From contig NZ_VSMB01000015.1 in NCBI RefSeq assembly GCF_009805705.1, positions 1-64,000 of the forward strand: 64,000 nucleotides of DNA. The letters run 5' to 3'. The first letter of the stretch is position 1. The number at the start of each line of letters is the position of its first letter. The DNA is from Ruania rhizosphaerae. Its GTDB lineage: Bacteria > Actinomycetota > Actinomycetes > Actinomycetales > Beutenbergiaceae. The position numbers and the translations under genes were made by a program. Positions 16,302 to 25,151 of the stretch are shown piece by piece. The notes under the pieces were generated by a model. That model was not told where the DNA came from. It saw nothing but the letters and a program-made list of their open reading frames with translations, and made no database searches.

Positions 16302-17066
16302 ATGTGCGGTCGATATGCCTCGTTCCGGGAGGCGCAGGCGTTGGCGGATGCGTTCGACGTGGAAGAGATCACCGAGCGCGCCGCGCAGTTGCCGGCAAGC
16401 TACAACGTCGCACCCACCGACGGCGCGCGCATCGTGGTCGATCGCGTGCCGAAGCCGGCATCCGAGGCTCCCGACGACGCTCAAGCCCGCCAGCCGGCCC
16501 CTCCTCCACGACGCGAGCTGCACGTGGCCCGGTGGGGACTGGTGCCCGGGTGGGCGAAGGACGTCAGCGTAGGCGCGCGGATGTTCAACGCCCGCAGCGA
16601 CAGTCTCGCGACCAAGTCAGCGTTCGCGAAGTCTTTGCGCGGCCGGCGCTGCGTGGTGGTGGCCGACGGCTACTACGAGTGGTTGAAGGAAGACGTGCCT
16701 GGGCAGCCCAAGCCGAAGCGCACTCCCTTCTACATCCACCGCAGCGACGACCAGCCGTTGGCGTTCGCCGGCCTGTACGCCTGGTGGCCGGACCCGGCCA
16801 AGAGCCGCGATGACCCTGACCGGTGGGTGCTCTCGACCACCATCGTCACCGAGGATGCACGCGGTGGCCTGGAAGAGATCCATGACCGGGAGCCGGTTGT
16901 CCTCTCCCAGGAGGCGATCGGGCCCTGGCTCGACCCAGCCATCACCACGCCGGACGAAGCACTCGCCGCCTTGACGCTCCCCACTCCGCCGCTGAGCTGG
17001 TACGAAGTGGACTCACGAGTGGGGTCGGTGCAGAACAACGACGCGAGCCTCATTCAGCCCTCCTGA
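16302..17066 (+). CDS. SRAP/YedK-type abasic-site peptidase (HMCES family)
   Basis: 254 aa. Starts MCGRYASF, so that Cys2 becomes the N-terminal nucleophile after Met removal and forms a thiazolidine crosslink with abasic sites in single-stranded DNA. NVAPTDGARIV, MFNARSD, the Glu of DGYYEW and the His of IHDREPVVL complete the active site. The start at 16302 is fixed by this requirement. A GATTCT -10-like box lies exactly six bases before the ATG, so the transcript may be leaderless. I saw no SOS box. An insert at about 50-65 (Ala/Pro-rich) is typical for actinobacterial members. Confidence 0.93.
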   Translation: MCGRYASFREAQALADAFDVEEITERAAQLPASYNVAPTDGARIVVDRVPKPASEAPDDAQARQPAPPPRRELHVARWGLVPGWAKDVSVGARMFNARSDSLATKSAFAKSLRGRRCVVVADGYYEWLKEDVPGQPKPKRTPFYIHRSDDQPLAFAGLYAWWPDPAKSRDDPDRWVLSTTIVTEDARGGLEEIHDREPVVLSQEAIGPWLDPAITTPDEALAALTLPTPPLSWYEVDSRVGSVQNNDASLIQPS

Positions 17067-17095
17067 CCCATCAGCACCGACGTGCTCCTACCAAC

Positions 17096-17593
17096 TCATG
17101 CGGCATCGTCCAACGTCATCGGCAGGATCCTGCCGGCACAGGCGACGAAGAGGGCCTGCACCGGGATGCCACACGTCCGGGCCTCCCCTCGCACCGCCTC
17201 GTTCCACTCACGATCCGCGGGCGTGCGGTGGGGCGTGCCTGGTCGCTCCAGCATGGCCACCATCGACCCGCCAGGGGCGATGGTGGCGAGCTTCACTTCC
17301 ACCAGCTGCAGCAGATTGGCGACGAAGACCGGATGCGGCCCCGGCTCGACGTCATCGATCGCGATCAGCTCCGGCAGCGACCGTCCGTCGCGATCGAGCA
17401 ATAGCAGCCACAAGGTGGAGCGGGACGAGCCTCCCTGGTGGATGAAACTCGCCCAACGCGCGAGGTCAGCCTCGGTCAGCAACCGCTGCGCAGGTCCCAG
17501 GCCGAGGTCCGCGGGGTGGGTGAGGTCGGGCAAGTCAGTCGGATCAGTGGGTTCTGGAATCTCCTCGTTCATCGGCCCAGCATCGAGAGACAT
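17096..17593 (-). CDS. Conserved-looking hypothetical protein
   Basis: 165 aa from the ATG at 17593 (an alternative start is 17572). After a Pro/Asp/Thr-rich N terminus there is a single alpha/beta domain with LLLLDRDGRSLPELIAIDD and a hydrophobic GIPVQALFVA strand near the end. I do not recognise a family; the look is of a cytosolic protein with a small Rossmann-like or SseB-like fold. No ribosome-binding site stands out. It converges with the SRAP gene (29 bases between stops) and diverges from the histidine-kinase gene. Confidence 0.6.
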   Translation of the reverse strand: MSLDAGPMNEEIPEPTDPTDLPDLTHPADLGLGPAQRLLTEADLARWASFIHQGGSSRSTLWLLLLDRDGRSLPELIAIDDVEPGPHPVFVANLLQLVEVKLATIAPGGSMVAMLERPGTPHRTPADREWNEAVRGEARTCGIPVQALFVACAGRILPMTLDDAA

Positions 17594-17722
17594 CGACCAC
17601 GCTCGCTGCCGACCATTGGGGGGTTGTGGACACGGCTGCACCCGTGGGCCCACTCACGGCGGCTGGCGTCCGCCCACGGTCGGACGCCGGCCCATGCCGG
17701 GCACGCCTACGCTGACAAGATC

Positions 17723-19087
17723 ATGACCCCCGTCGACCCGCCCCCCAGCCTGCCCGTACGGCGATACTCACCGTTCGCCGTCGATCTGGTGGCAGCATTC
17801 GTGCTGACCGGGACCCTGGGCATGCTCTCCCTCGCCATCGGAGTGTCGACCAGTGTCTCCTGGCTGGGCGCAACCGTCAGCGTGCTCACCAGCATCGGAA
17901 TGCCGATGGCACTGGCATGGCGGCGCACCCGGCCGGTGGCCTCCGCCGTCGCGGTCTACGCGATGGCCCTGCTTCACGTGCTCAGTGGCGTGATCCTCAC
18001 CGCCTCCGACCTGACCATTTTCGCGGCGCTATACGCCGTCACCGTCTACGGTCCACGCTGGGCGCGCCGCACCGCCCTCTACAGTGCGCTCTTCGGATGC
18101 GCGATCGTCACCGTCTGGTTCACCATCTACAACGGCCCCTCCAGCCTGGAGGCTGCGGTCTTCAGCAGCACCACGGTCTTCGGACTGCTCGCGGCGATGG
18201 TGCTCAGCTCCTGGGCGCTGGGCCTGGTCCGGCGTACCCGGGTGCAGCAGCGCGAGACCCTCGCCGAGCGTGCCGCGCGCCTGGAGATCGAGCGGGACCA
18301 GCAGGCGCAGATCGCCACCCAGGCCGAACGCGCCCGGATCGCCCGGGAGATGCATGACATCGTCGCCCACTCGCTGTCCGTGGTGATCGCCCAGGCCGAC
18401 GGCGGCCGCTACGCCGCCGCACACGATCCCGAGGCGGCGGCGAAGGCCCTCACCACGATCTCCGAGACCGGCCGCGCCGCGCTGGCGGACATGCGCAAGA
18501 TCCTCGGCGTGCTGCGCAGCGATCAGGCCGACGGTCCGCTCACGCCGCAACCGGAGTCGCAGGACCTGGAGTCGCTGGTGGAGCAGGTGCGCGACGCCGG
18601 GCTCGCGATCTCCCTGGTCCGGATGGGCCAGTCCCGGCCGCTGCCACCGGGAGCGGGACTGACGGTCTACCGGATCGTGCAGGAATCGCTGACCAACATC
18701 CTCAAGCACGCCGGGCCGGACGCCCATGCCACCGTTCTCGTCCAGTGGCAGCATGCCAGCCTCGTGCTCCAGATCGACGACGACGGCCGCGGTGCGGCCG
18801 CAGGCTCCGACGGCGCCGGGCAAGGGTTGCTCGGGATGCGCGAACGTGCCGGGATGCTCGGAGGCACCCTCAGCGCCGGACCGCGCCCCGGCGGCGGCTT
18901 CCGGGTCCGGGCCGAGATCCCCGTCCCAGCCGCACACCCGCAGACCTGGCACACTCCTGCACAGCAGGCACCGCTCGGCCACGAGGGCAACCCCCAGGCC
19001 GGACCACCCGAGCAGCACCCCACCTTCCAGCACGACCAGCAGATCGACCAGCAGATCGACCAGGACAGAGAGGACAACCGTCCATGA
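17723..19087 (+). CDS. Sensor histidine kinase, NarL/LiaS-associated (HisKA_3) type
   Basis: 454 aa. Residues 1-160 hold four to five membrane helices with very short loops, so the signal is probably sensed within or at the membrane. A coiled coil leads to HisKA_3, with the phosphorylated His in REMHDIVAHSL (about H211), and an HATPase_c domain (QESLTNILKHAG, DDGRG, GLLGMRERAGMLGG). The last 60 residues are a disordered Gln/Pro/Asp-rich tail ending in QQIDQQIDQDRED, beyond the catalytic core. The ATG of the response regulator overlaps the stop. The following ABC genes are the likely regulon. Confidence 0.93.
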   Translation: MTPVDPPPSLPVRRYSPFAVDLVAAFVLTGTLGMLSLAIGVSTSVSWLGATVSVLTSIGMPMALAWRRTRPVASAVAVYAMALLHVLSGVILTASDLTIFAALYAVTVYGPRWARRTALYSALFGCAIVTVWFTIYNGPSSLEAAVFSSTTVFGLLAAMVLSSWALGLVRRTRVQQRETLAERAARLEIERDQQAQIATQAERARIAREMHDIVAHSLSVVIAQADGGRYAAAHDPEAAAKALTTISETGRAALADMRKILGVLRSDQADGPLTPQPESQDLESLVEQVRDAGLAISLVRMGQSRPLPPGAGLTVYRIVQESLTNILKHAGPDAHATVLVQWQHASLVLQIDDDGRGAAAGSDGAGQGLLGMRERAGMLGGTLSAGPRPGGGFRVRAEIPVPAAHPQTWHTPAQQAPLGHEGNPQAGPPEQHPTFQHDQQIDQQIDQDREDNRP

Positions 19088-19782
19088 CCGACGTACCACC
19101 CTCCGCACCGATCCGGGTGGCACTGGTGGACGACCAGCAACTCGTCCGCGCCGGGTTCGCCCTCGTCATCAACTCCCAGCCGGACATGGACGTGGTGATC
19201 GAAGCCGGAGACGGTGCGCAAGCAGTGCGACTGCTGTCAAGCCACGAGGTGGACGTCGTGCTCATGGACGTGCGGATGCCGCAGATGGACGGCCTGGCCG
19301 CCACCGCCGCGCTCACCGACCCGGCCACCACTCGCGTGGGAACCGCGCCGAAGGTCGTCATCCTCACCACCTTCGACCTGGACGAGTACGTCCTGCGCGC
19401 CATCAAGGCCGGTGCCAGCGGGTTCCTGCTCAAGGACACGCCGCCGGAAGAGATGCTGACCGCCATCCGCACCGTGCACCACGGGGAGGCCGTGATCGCA
19501 CCCTCGAGCACGCGCCGTCTCATCGAGCACCTCGCGACCGTGCTGCCGGATGAGCAGAAGGCACCGGCCGCCGTCCTGGACACCCTCACCGACCGGGAGC
19601 GGGAGGTCCTGACGCTCATGGCCCGCGGACGCTCCAACACCGAGATCGCCGCCGAGCTGTTCGTGGCGGAGGCGACCGTGAAGACGCACGTCGGGCGTGT
19701 GCTGGCCAAGCTCGACGCGCGCGACCGGGTCCAGGCCGTCGTGACCGCCTACGAAACGGGTCTGGTCAGTCCGGGAGCCTAA
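19084..19782 (+). CDS. LuxR/NarL-family response regulator
   Basis: 232 aa. Receiver domain with phospho-acceptor D62 in VVLMDVRMPQMDG, the switch Thr in LTTFDLDEYV and Lys in LLKDTPPEE, then a LuxR-type helix-turn-helix (LTDREREVLTLMARGRSN...). It overlaps the kinase gene by ATGA, so the two form a cognate pair. Its target is probably the ABC/FtsX exporter starting 160 bases downstream. Confidence 0.94.
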   Translation: MTDVPPSAPIRVALVDDQQLVRAGFALVINSQPDMDVVIEAGDGAQAVRLLSSHEVDVVLMDVRMPQMDGLAATAALTDPATTRVGTAPKVVILTTFDLDEYVLRAIKAGASGFLLKDTPPEEMLTAIRTVHHGEAVIAPSSTRRLIEHLATVLPDEQKAPAAVLDTLTDREREVLTLMARGRSNTEIAAELFVAEATVKTHVGRVLAKLDARDRVQAVVTAYETGLVSPGA

Positions 19783-19932
19783 CCACCGACCACGAGGGTG
19801 GGGTGTCGCACCGCCGCACGCTCGTGAGACGCAGGCCAGCCTCGCGGTCTGACGTGCGCTCCCCTGGGGTCAACCCACAGGATGATCCGAGAACCCACCC
19901 ACAGCCAGACGCGCCCGCACCGGCCCGGCACC

Positions 19933-19938
19933 TACGGT
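19933..19938 (+). promoter_or_regulatory. -10-like box for a leaderless ABC-ATPase transcript
   Basis: TACGGT ends six bases before the ATG at 19945, and there is no Shine-Dalgarno in between. This spacing would place the transcription start on the A of the start codon. Confidence 0.4.
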
Positions 19939-19944
19939 CGAAAT

Positions 19945-20748
19945 ATGACCACAACACCACCGCCCGCTACCCCGGGCACCCCCGTCAGCGACGCGAGTGC
20001 CGTGAGCGCCGTGAGTGCCCGCCACCTCACCAAGGTCTACGGCAGCGGAGATATCGCCGTGACCGCTCTGGACGACGTCTCCATCCAGTTCGAGTCCGGC
20101 CAGTTCACGGCCATCATGGGTCCCTCCGGCTCCGGGAAGTCCACCCTCATGCACCTCCTCGCAGGTCTGGACTCGGCCACCTCCGGGCAGGTACTGCTCG
20201 GGCGGACCGACTTGACCGCACTCGGAGACAACGAGCTCACAAAGCTGCGCCGTGAGCGCATCGGTTTCGTCTTCCAGTCCTTCAACCTGCTGCCCATGTT
20301 CACCGCCTACCAGAACATCACCCTGCCCTCCGAGCTGGCCGGGACGAGCCCGGACCAGAACTGGCTGGACACCCTGATCGACACCTTCGGCATGCGTGAC
20401 AGGCTGACGCACAAGCCGCACCAGCTCTCCGGCGGGCAGCAGCAGCGGGTCGCGATCGCGCGAGCCTTGAGCACCCGGCCGGACGTCATCTTCGCCGACG
20501 AACCCACCGGCAACCTCGACTCCCGCTCGGGCGCGGAGGTGCTCTCGTTCCTGCGCCGCAGCGTCCGCGAACTCGGGCAGACGATCGTCATGGTCACCCA
20601 CGACCCGACGGCCGCAGCCTACGCCGACCAGGTGGTGCTGCTCGCCGACGGGAAGATCGCCGGAACCATCGAGTCCCCCACACCCGAGTCGGTCATGTCA
20701 GGGCTGGACGCACTGCGCACGATCGATCAGACGGCGGTGGCCGGCTGA
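19945..20748 (+). CDS. ABC transporter ATPase (LolD/MacB type)
   Basis: 267 aa. After a Thr/Pro/Ala-rich 25-residue N terminus come Walker [10 protein letters not shown], the Q-loop [10 protein letters not shown], signature LSGGQQQR, Walker [13 protein letters not shown] and the H-loop VTHDP. Type VII (MacB-like) ATPases pair with FtsX-type permeases and use mechanotransmission rather than channel transport. The stop overlaps the permease start by one base. Together with the preceding two-component system this resembles Bce-like or antimicrobial-peptide defence modules, though the permease here is a long two-part MacB/LolC-like type; substrate unknown. Confidence 0.94.
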   Translation: MTTTPPPATPGTPVSDASAVSAVSARHLTKVYGSGDIAVTALDDVSIQFESGQFTAIMGPSGSGKSTLMHLLAGLDSATSGQVLLGRTDLTALGDNELTKLRRERIGFVFQSFNLLPMFTAYQNITLPSELAGTSPDQNWLDTLIDTFGMRDRLTHKPHQLSGGQQQRVAIARALSTRPDVIFADEPTGNLDSRSGAEVLSFLRRSVRELGQTIVMVTHDPTAAAYADQVVLLADGKIAGTIESPTPESVMSGLDALRTIDQTAVAG

Positions 20749-23336
20749 TGCTCAGGCTCACCCTGCACCAGATGCGCGCCTCGGCCGGCCGGCTGGTCGC
20801 CGCGGGGATCGCGATCATGCTCGGGACGGCTTTCGTGGCGGCCAGCCTGCTCGCGACGGCAACGATTGAACGCACCACCTACAACTCGGTCAGTTCGTCC
20901 TATTCCGACGCCGATCTCGTGGTCGTCGCATCCGGCGGTCTCACCGACGACGAGCTCGCCTCGATCGCCGCGGTCGAGGACGTTGACGCCGTGCACACAA
21001 TGGCACTGCTGGGAGCCGAGGCGAGCGGTCCCAGCCGCACCGAGTACGTCACCCTCGGCGGAGCAGCCCCCGACAGTTCCCTCGAATCGGCCGATCTGGC
21101 CGAGGGAGAACTTCCGACGGCGCCTGGTCAGGTGGCGCTGACCACCGCCGTGGCCGAACGCCTGCAGGTGGGTATCGGGGACGAGATCTCCTCCTCCGTG
21201 GAGCAGTGGGAGGCCGATCCGGACTCCCCCGACGGCGGAACGAGCCAGTCGCAGACCGCCACCTTGACCGTGGTCGGCTTGCTGAACGAGCCCGATGCGT
21301 TCCTGTTCAATCGTGCCTCGGCTCTCATCGAGCCCGATCAACTGAGCGAGCTGCTCGCCCTGGCCCGGGGCGGGGAGCCGGCGCACTACGAGCTGACCCT
21401 CGCCCTGGCCGCCGGTGCCGATCTGGAGGAGGTGCGAGACGCCGTCGGTGGCCTGGTCGACCCGAGCGCCCACGTGCGCACGGTCGAGGAGCAGGCGAAG
21501 ATCACGACCGCCCAGCTCACCGGCAACGACCAGATCATGACCGTGCTGCTGCTCGGTTTCGCGACTGTCGCCCTCGCCGTGGCGGCCCTGGTGATCACGA
21601 ACACCTTCCAGGTGCTCGTCGCCCAGCGCACTCGCACCCTGGCGCTGCTGCGATGTGTGGGGGCGGCGAAGGCGCAGGTGCGCCGCTCGGTGCTGCTGGA
21701 GGCCGCGATCCTCGGCACTCTCGCTTCGATCGCCGGGATTGCGCTCGGTAGCGGCCTGGTGGCCGCTGGGCTCGCAGTGCTCTCCACGCTCGAGCTGGAC
21801 GTCCCCATCGACTCCGGGCTGACCCTCAGCCCGGCCGTGATCCTCGCACCGCTGATCACCGGCGTCCTCGTGACGACGGCCGCCGCGCTGGTCCCCGCCC
21901 GCATGGCCACCCGTGTGGCTCCACTCGCCGCACTGCACCCGATGGAAGGCCGGGACGCCCCCAGTGCCGGGCGGGCGCGGGCAGTGCTCAGCACTGCACT
22001 CCTCGTCGGCGGTTTCGGTCTGCTGGCCCTGGCCATGGTCGTGGTCCGCTCGTCGGGGTCGGACTCCGAGGACACCATCCTGCTGGCGCTGGGGGTCGGC
22101 CTGCTCGGCGGGATCGTCTCCCTCGTCGGCCTGCTCGTGGGGAGCGTATTCGTCGTGCCTCGCCTGATCCGGCTCGTCGGGCGGCTCGCCGGGCAGGGAG
22201 TCACCGGGAAGATCGCGATCGCGAACTCCGTGCGCAATCCGAAGCGGACCGCGTCGACCGCGAGCGCCCTGCTGATCGGGGTGGCCCTGGTGACGATGAT
22301 GAGCACCGGTGCGATGTCCGCACGCGAGACCCTCACCAACGAGCTCGACTCGCGGTTCCCCGTGGACCTGAGCGTGGCCACGGGAGAGTCCCTCTCGGAC
22401 GTGCAGATCAGCGCCGTCGAAGGAGTGGACGGGGTCACCGAATCGGTGCTGCTGAGCCAGAGGGATGTGGATGCTGCGAACGAGGACGGCACCAGCACGT
22501 GGCTGACCGTCGCGGCAGTCGAGGATGGCGAACTGCAGAACGTGCTGCGCGATCCTGCCGCGGCACAGCCGGAGCCCGGGATCGTCGTGGTACCGAGTGA
22601 GATGGCCAGCTGGCAGGGCATCGAGGATGGGGACCGACTCAGCTTGAGCGGGTCCGGTCCCGAGGCAGGATCGACCGAGGTGACGGTCACCGCCCGGGTG
22701 ACGGGTCTGGACGGGATGGTCGCGCTACTGGACCCGGCGACCTTCGCCGAATTCGGCGAGGTGGCACCCGCCTCGATGCTGTGGGCACGACTTGCCGACG
22801 ATGCGAACGAACGTGATGCCGTGCGCAGCGTGCAGTCCACCCTCACCGACCTTTCGGAGAGCGTGGAGGGGTTGCAGGCACCGGAGATCAGCGGTGCAGC
22901 GGTCGAGCGCGCCGCCTACGGGCAGGTCGTGGACACACTCCTCGCGGTGGTGGTCGGACTGCTCGGAGTGTCCGTCGTGATCGCCCTGGTGGGCGTGGCC
23001 AACACGCTGTCGCTGTCGGTGATCGAACGACGGCGGGAGTCGGCCATGCTGCGCGCCCTCGGTCTGACGAAGGCTCAGTTGCGGGGCATGCTGGCCCTGG
23101 AGGGAGTACTGATCGCCGGCGCCGGAGCGCTGATCGGTGCGATCGCCGGACTGCTGTACGGCTGGGCGGGCTCGACCGTGATGCTCAGCTCGGTGGCCGA
23201 GGTCCCGCTCATGGTCCCCTGGCGCGACCTGGCCCTGGTGGCCGCCGTGGCACTGGTAGCCGGCCTGCTCGCCTCGGCTCTGCCTGCCCGGTCGGCGGTG
23301 CGCACCTCCCCGGTGGCGGCACTCGGGGTGGAGTGA
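20748..23336 (+). CDS. FtsX-family ABC transporter permease (two FtsX domains)
   Basis: 862 aa. One N-terminal membrane helix, a large extracytoplasmic domain (about 45-250), three helices with the first FtsX domain (about 260-390), further helices (about 420-480), a second extracytoplasmic domain (about 520-720) and a last FtsX domain of three helices (about 730-850). This duplicated arrangement is standard for actinobacterial exporters of this type. It starts one base before the ATPase stop ends (TGATG). The long periplasm-side domains suggest handling of a peptide, lipid or cell-wall component. Confidence 0.93.
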   Translation: MLRLTLHQMRASAGRLVAAGIAIMLGTAFVAASLLATATIERTTYNSVSSSYSDADLVVVASGGLTDDELASIAAVEDVDAVHTMALLGAEASGPSRTEYVTLGGAAPDSSLESADLAEGELPTAPGQVALTTAVAERLQVGIGDEISSSVEQWEADPDSPDGGTSQSQTATLTVVGLLNEPDAFLFNRASALIEPDQLSELLALARGGEPAHYELTLALAAGADLEEVRDAVGGLVDPSAHVRTVEEQAKITTAQLTGNDQIMTVLLLGFATVALAVAALVITNTFQVLVAQRTRTLALLRCVGAAKAQVRRSVLLEAAILGTLASIAGIALGSGLVAAGLAVLSTLELDVPIDSGLTLSPAVILAPLITGVLVTTAAALVPARMATRVAPLAALHPMEGRDAPSAGRARAVLSTALLVGGFGLLALAMVVVRSSGSDSEDTILLALGVGLLGGIVSLVGLLVGSVFVVPRLIRLVGRLAGQGVTGKIAIANSVRNPKRTASTASALLIGVALVTMMSTGAMSARETLTNELDSRFPVDLSVATGESLSDVQISAVEGVDGVTESVLLSQRDVDAANEDGTSTWLTVAAVEDGELQNVLRDPAAAQPEPGIVVVPSEMASWQGIEDGDRLSLSGSGPEAGSTEVTVTARVTGLDGMVALLDPATFAEFGEVAPASMLWARLADDANERDAVRSVQSTLTDLSESVEGLQAPEISGAAVERAAYGQVVDTLLAVVVGLLGVSVVIALVGVANTLSLSVIERRRESAMLRALGLTKAQLRGMLALEGVLIAGAGALIGAIAGLLYGWAGSTVMLSSVAEVPLMVPWRDLALVAAVALVAGLLASALPARSAVRTSPVAALGVE

Positions 23337-23343
23337 GGTCGGC

Positions 23344-23383
23344 CCGGTCGGCGCCGTGCCATACCCGGCGCGGCGCCGACCGG
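23344..23383. terminator. Bidirectional hairpin terminator
   Basis: A 13-bp perfect stem (23344-23356 with 23371-23383) and a 14-nt loop lie between the convergent FtsX and metallothionein-like genes. There is no T-run. Confidence 0.65.
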
Positions 23384-23410
23384 TTCACGTTGGACAGTGG
23401 ATCGTGGCCT

Positions 23411-23656
23411 TCAGGCGCGGGCGGGCACGCTGTCGGTGATGGCGGCATCCGTGGTGGCTCGGGCACAGTGGCTGCAGCAGAACATCGTTGCGTTCACGGC
23501 CACACCGTGCCCGATGATCGTGGTGCCGCAGTGAGCGCAGCGCGGAGCCATCGCCTGAATCGCGCACTCGAAAGAGTCGAAGACACCCCGGGTGCCGTCA
23601 GCGGCAGTCACGGTGAAGGCCTGGTCGTAGTCATGACCACAGGTCGTGCATTCCAT
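23411..23656 (-). CDS. Small cysteine-rich metallothionein-like / zinc-ribbon protein
   Basis: 81 aa with two CxxC-like knuckles: MECTTCGHDYDQAF at the N terminus, CAHCGTTIIGHG in the middle, and MFCCSHCAR near the end, plus a lone Cys in DSFECAIQ. The pattern fits the actinobacterial proteins labelled prokaryotic metallothionein, which should bind zinc; function is otherwise unknown. Several in-frame ATGs (23656, 23659, 23668) crowd the start; 23656 fits the GGGGA spacing best. It is a single gene. Confidence 0.75.
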   Translation of the reverse strand: MECTTCGHDYDQAFTVTAADGTRGVFDSFECAIQAMAPRCAHCGTTIIGHGVAVNATMFCCSHCARATTDAAITDSVPARA

Positions 23657-23883
23657 CATCGTCCCCATTCTGTCGATCGGGTACATGCGCCACGATACGA
23701 CCACCGCTGAACGGATGCAGAGGGGCACCCGAGGTGGCGGGGTCTGGGATTGCCGCACACGGGAGGGCGGCCTATCGGGGCCACCGCATCCAGTCCTGGT
23801 GCGAGATCGGGCGGGTCTGGTTAGCGTGGACAGGGCACGCACTGACCAACCGCGCTCCAGCAGCGCCGATGGGAGTGGACAAG

Positions 23884-24756
23884 ATGCACGACCCGAGAAC
23901 TGCCTACCACTCCGGGGAGTTCCCCGGGCAACGACAGGACTCACCGGGCAGTCACGAGGCGATGAATCCCGTACCCGACAGTGGTGCCGAGACGTACGTC
24001 GGGCACGGGCGTCTTGCCGGCCGCCGCACCCTGATCACCGGGGCCGACTCGGGGATCGGACGAGCTGTGGCGATCGCGTTCGCCCGCGAGGGCAGCACCC
24101 TGGCCATCAACTACCTCCCCGAGGAGTCCGACGACGCAGCCCGGACGGTCCACCTGATCGGCTCAGCCGGCCCGCCAGTCGTGCAACTGCCCGCCGATCT
24201 CCGTGACGAGAGCGCCAACACCGAAGTGGTGGCCCAGTCGCTCGATGCCCTCGGCGGGCTGGATGTCCTGGTGCTCAACGCCGGATATCAGCACGACGTC
24301 GACGACATCACCGCTCTGGAGACCTCCGAGATGCGCCGGGTGGTCGAGACGAACTTCATGGCACCGCTGATCACGATCCGCGCGGCGGCCGAGCATCTGA
24401 GCCCGGGCTCGTGCATCATCATCACGACATCGATCCAGGCGTCCGACCCCAGCCCTGGCCTGGTTGACTACGCGATGACCAAGGCGGCCCAAGTCGCCCT
24501 GGTGAAGGCTCTGGCCCAGTCGCTCGGTGAACGCGGGATCCGCGTGAACGGGGTGGCCCCTGGGCCGATCTGGACGCCGCTGATCCCCAGCACGGGCTGG
24601 TCGGAGGACCACGTGGCCTCCTTTGGCCAGGACACCCCGCTGGGCCGCGCCGGGCAGCCGGCCGAACTCGCCGGCGCCTACGTCTACCTGGCCTCCGACG
24701 ACGCCTCCTACACCAGCGGCTGCATTCTCGCCGTCACCGGCGGCAAGTCGCTGTAG
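23884..24756 (+). CDS. SDR-family oxidoreductase with N-terminal extension (YhdF/GSP39 type)
   Basis: 290 aa. A 45-residue N-terminal tail precedes the Rossmann fold with TGADSGIGRAVA, NAGYQH and the catalytic SxnYxxxK arrangement (Ser in TTSIQAS, DYAMTKAA). The tail plus SDR layout and the 290-aa length are those of the general-stress proteins of the YhdF/YdaD type, usually NAD(P)H-dependent with unknown substrate. Start 23884 is chosen over 23869 because GGGAG is eight bases upstream. A small Rho-N protein follows after 35 bases, a pair that often accompanies stress genes. Confidence 0.9.
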   Translation: MHDPRTAYHSGEFPGQRQDSPGSHEAMNPVPDSGAETYVGHGRLAGRRTLITGADSGIGRAVAIAFAREGSTLAINYLPEESDDAARTVHLIGSAGPPVVQLPADLRDESANTEVVAQSLDALGGLDVLVLNAGYQHDVDDITALETSEMRRVVETNFMAPLITIRAAAEHLSPGSCIIITTSIQASDPSPGLVDYAMTKAAQVALVKALAQSLGERGIRVNGVAPGPIWTPLIPSTGWSEDHVASFGQDTPLGRAGQPAELAGAYVYLASDDASYTSGCILAVTGGKSL

Positions 24757-24791
24757 CACGAGAGCAGCAGCACCACGAGGAAAGGAGTGAC

Positions 24792-25061
24792 ATGCCCGAA
24801 CGCGATGTACCTTCATCGATCAAGAATCCCGAGATGTACGAGGAGCTCCGGGAGGACGGTGCCTCCAAGGAGAAGGCTGCACGGATCTCCAACGCCGCTG
24901 CCCAGGAGGGCGAGTCGGAGGTCGGGCGCCGCGGTGGCGAGGCCACCGACTACCAGGACCGCACCGTTCCCGAACTTCAGGACCGCGCCAAGGAGCTCGG
25001 GCTATCAGGCTACTCGGACATGACGAAGGACGAACTGATCGACCTGCTTCGCGACCACTGA
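24792..25061 (+). CDS. Small stress-type protein with Rho N-terminal / SAP-like domain
   Basis: 89 aa. Residues 1-50 match the short DUF7218-type sequence (IKNPEMYEELREDGASKEKA), and residues 57-88 form a Rho-N/SAP-like helix-extended-helix (VPELQDRAKELGLSGYSDM) that commonly binds nucleic acid. AAAGGAG precedes the ATG. It is probably cotranscribed with the SDR gene. Function unknown; such proteins are often associated with stress or DNA protection. Confidence 0.85.
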   Translation: MPERDVPSSIKNPEMYEELREDGASKEKAARISNAAAQEGESEVGRRGGEATDYQDRTVPELQDRAKELGLSGYSDMTKDELIDLLRDH

Positions 25062-25151
25062 GCCCGAATCGCGCGAGGTCGATGGTGCGTCATCCACAAC
25101 CCGGTGCGCTCCTCGCGGCCGATGCCCTGGACTGCGCGGATCGTGTGATGT

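Noticed and set aside
19783-19944. Response-regulator binding repeats before the ABC genes
   Set aside because: Only weak, short complementary pieces (CCACC with GGTGG) are visible; nothing exceeds chance.
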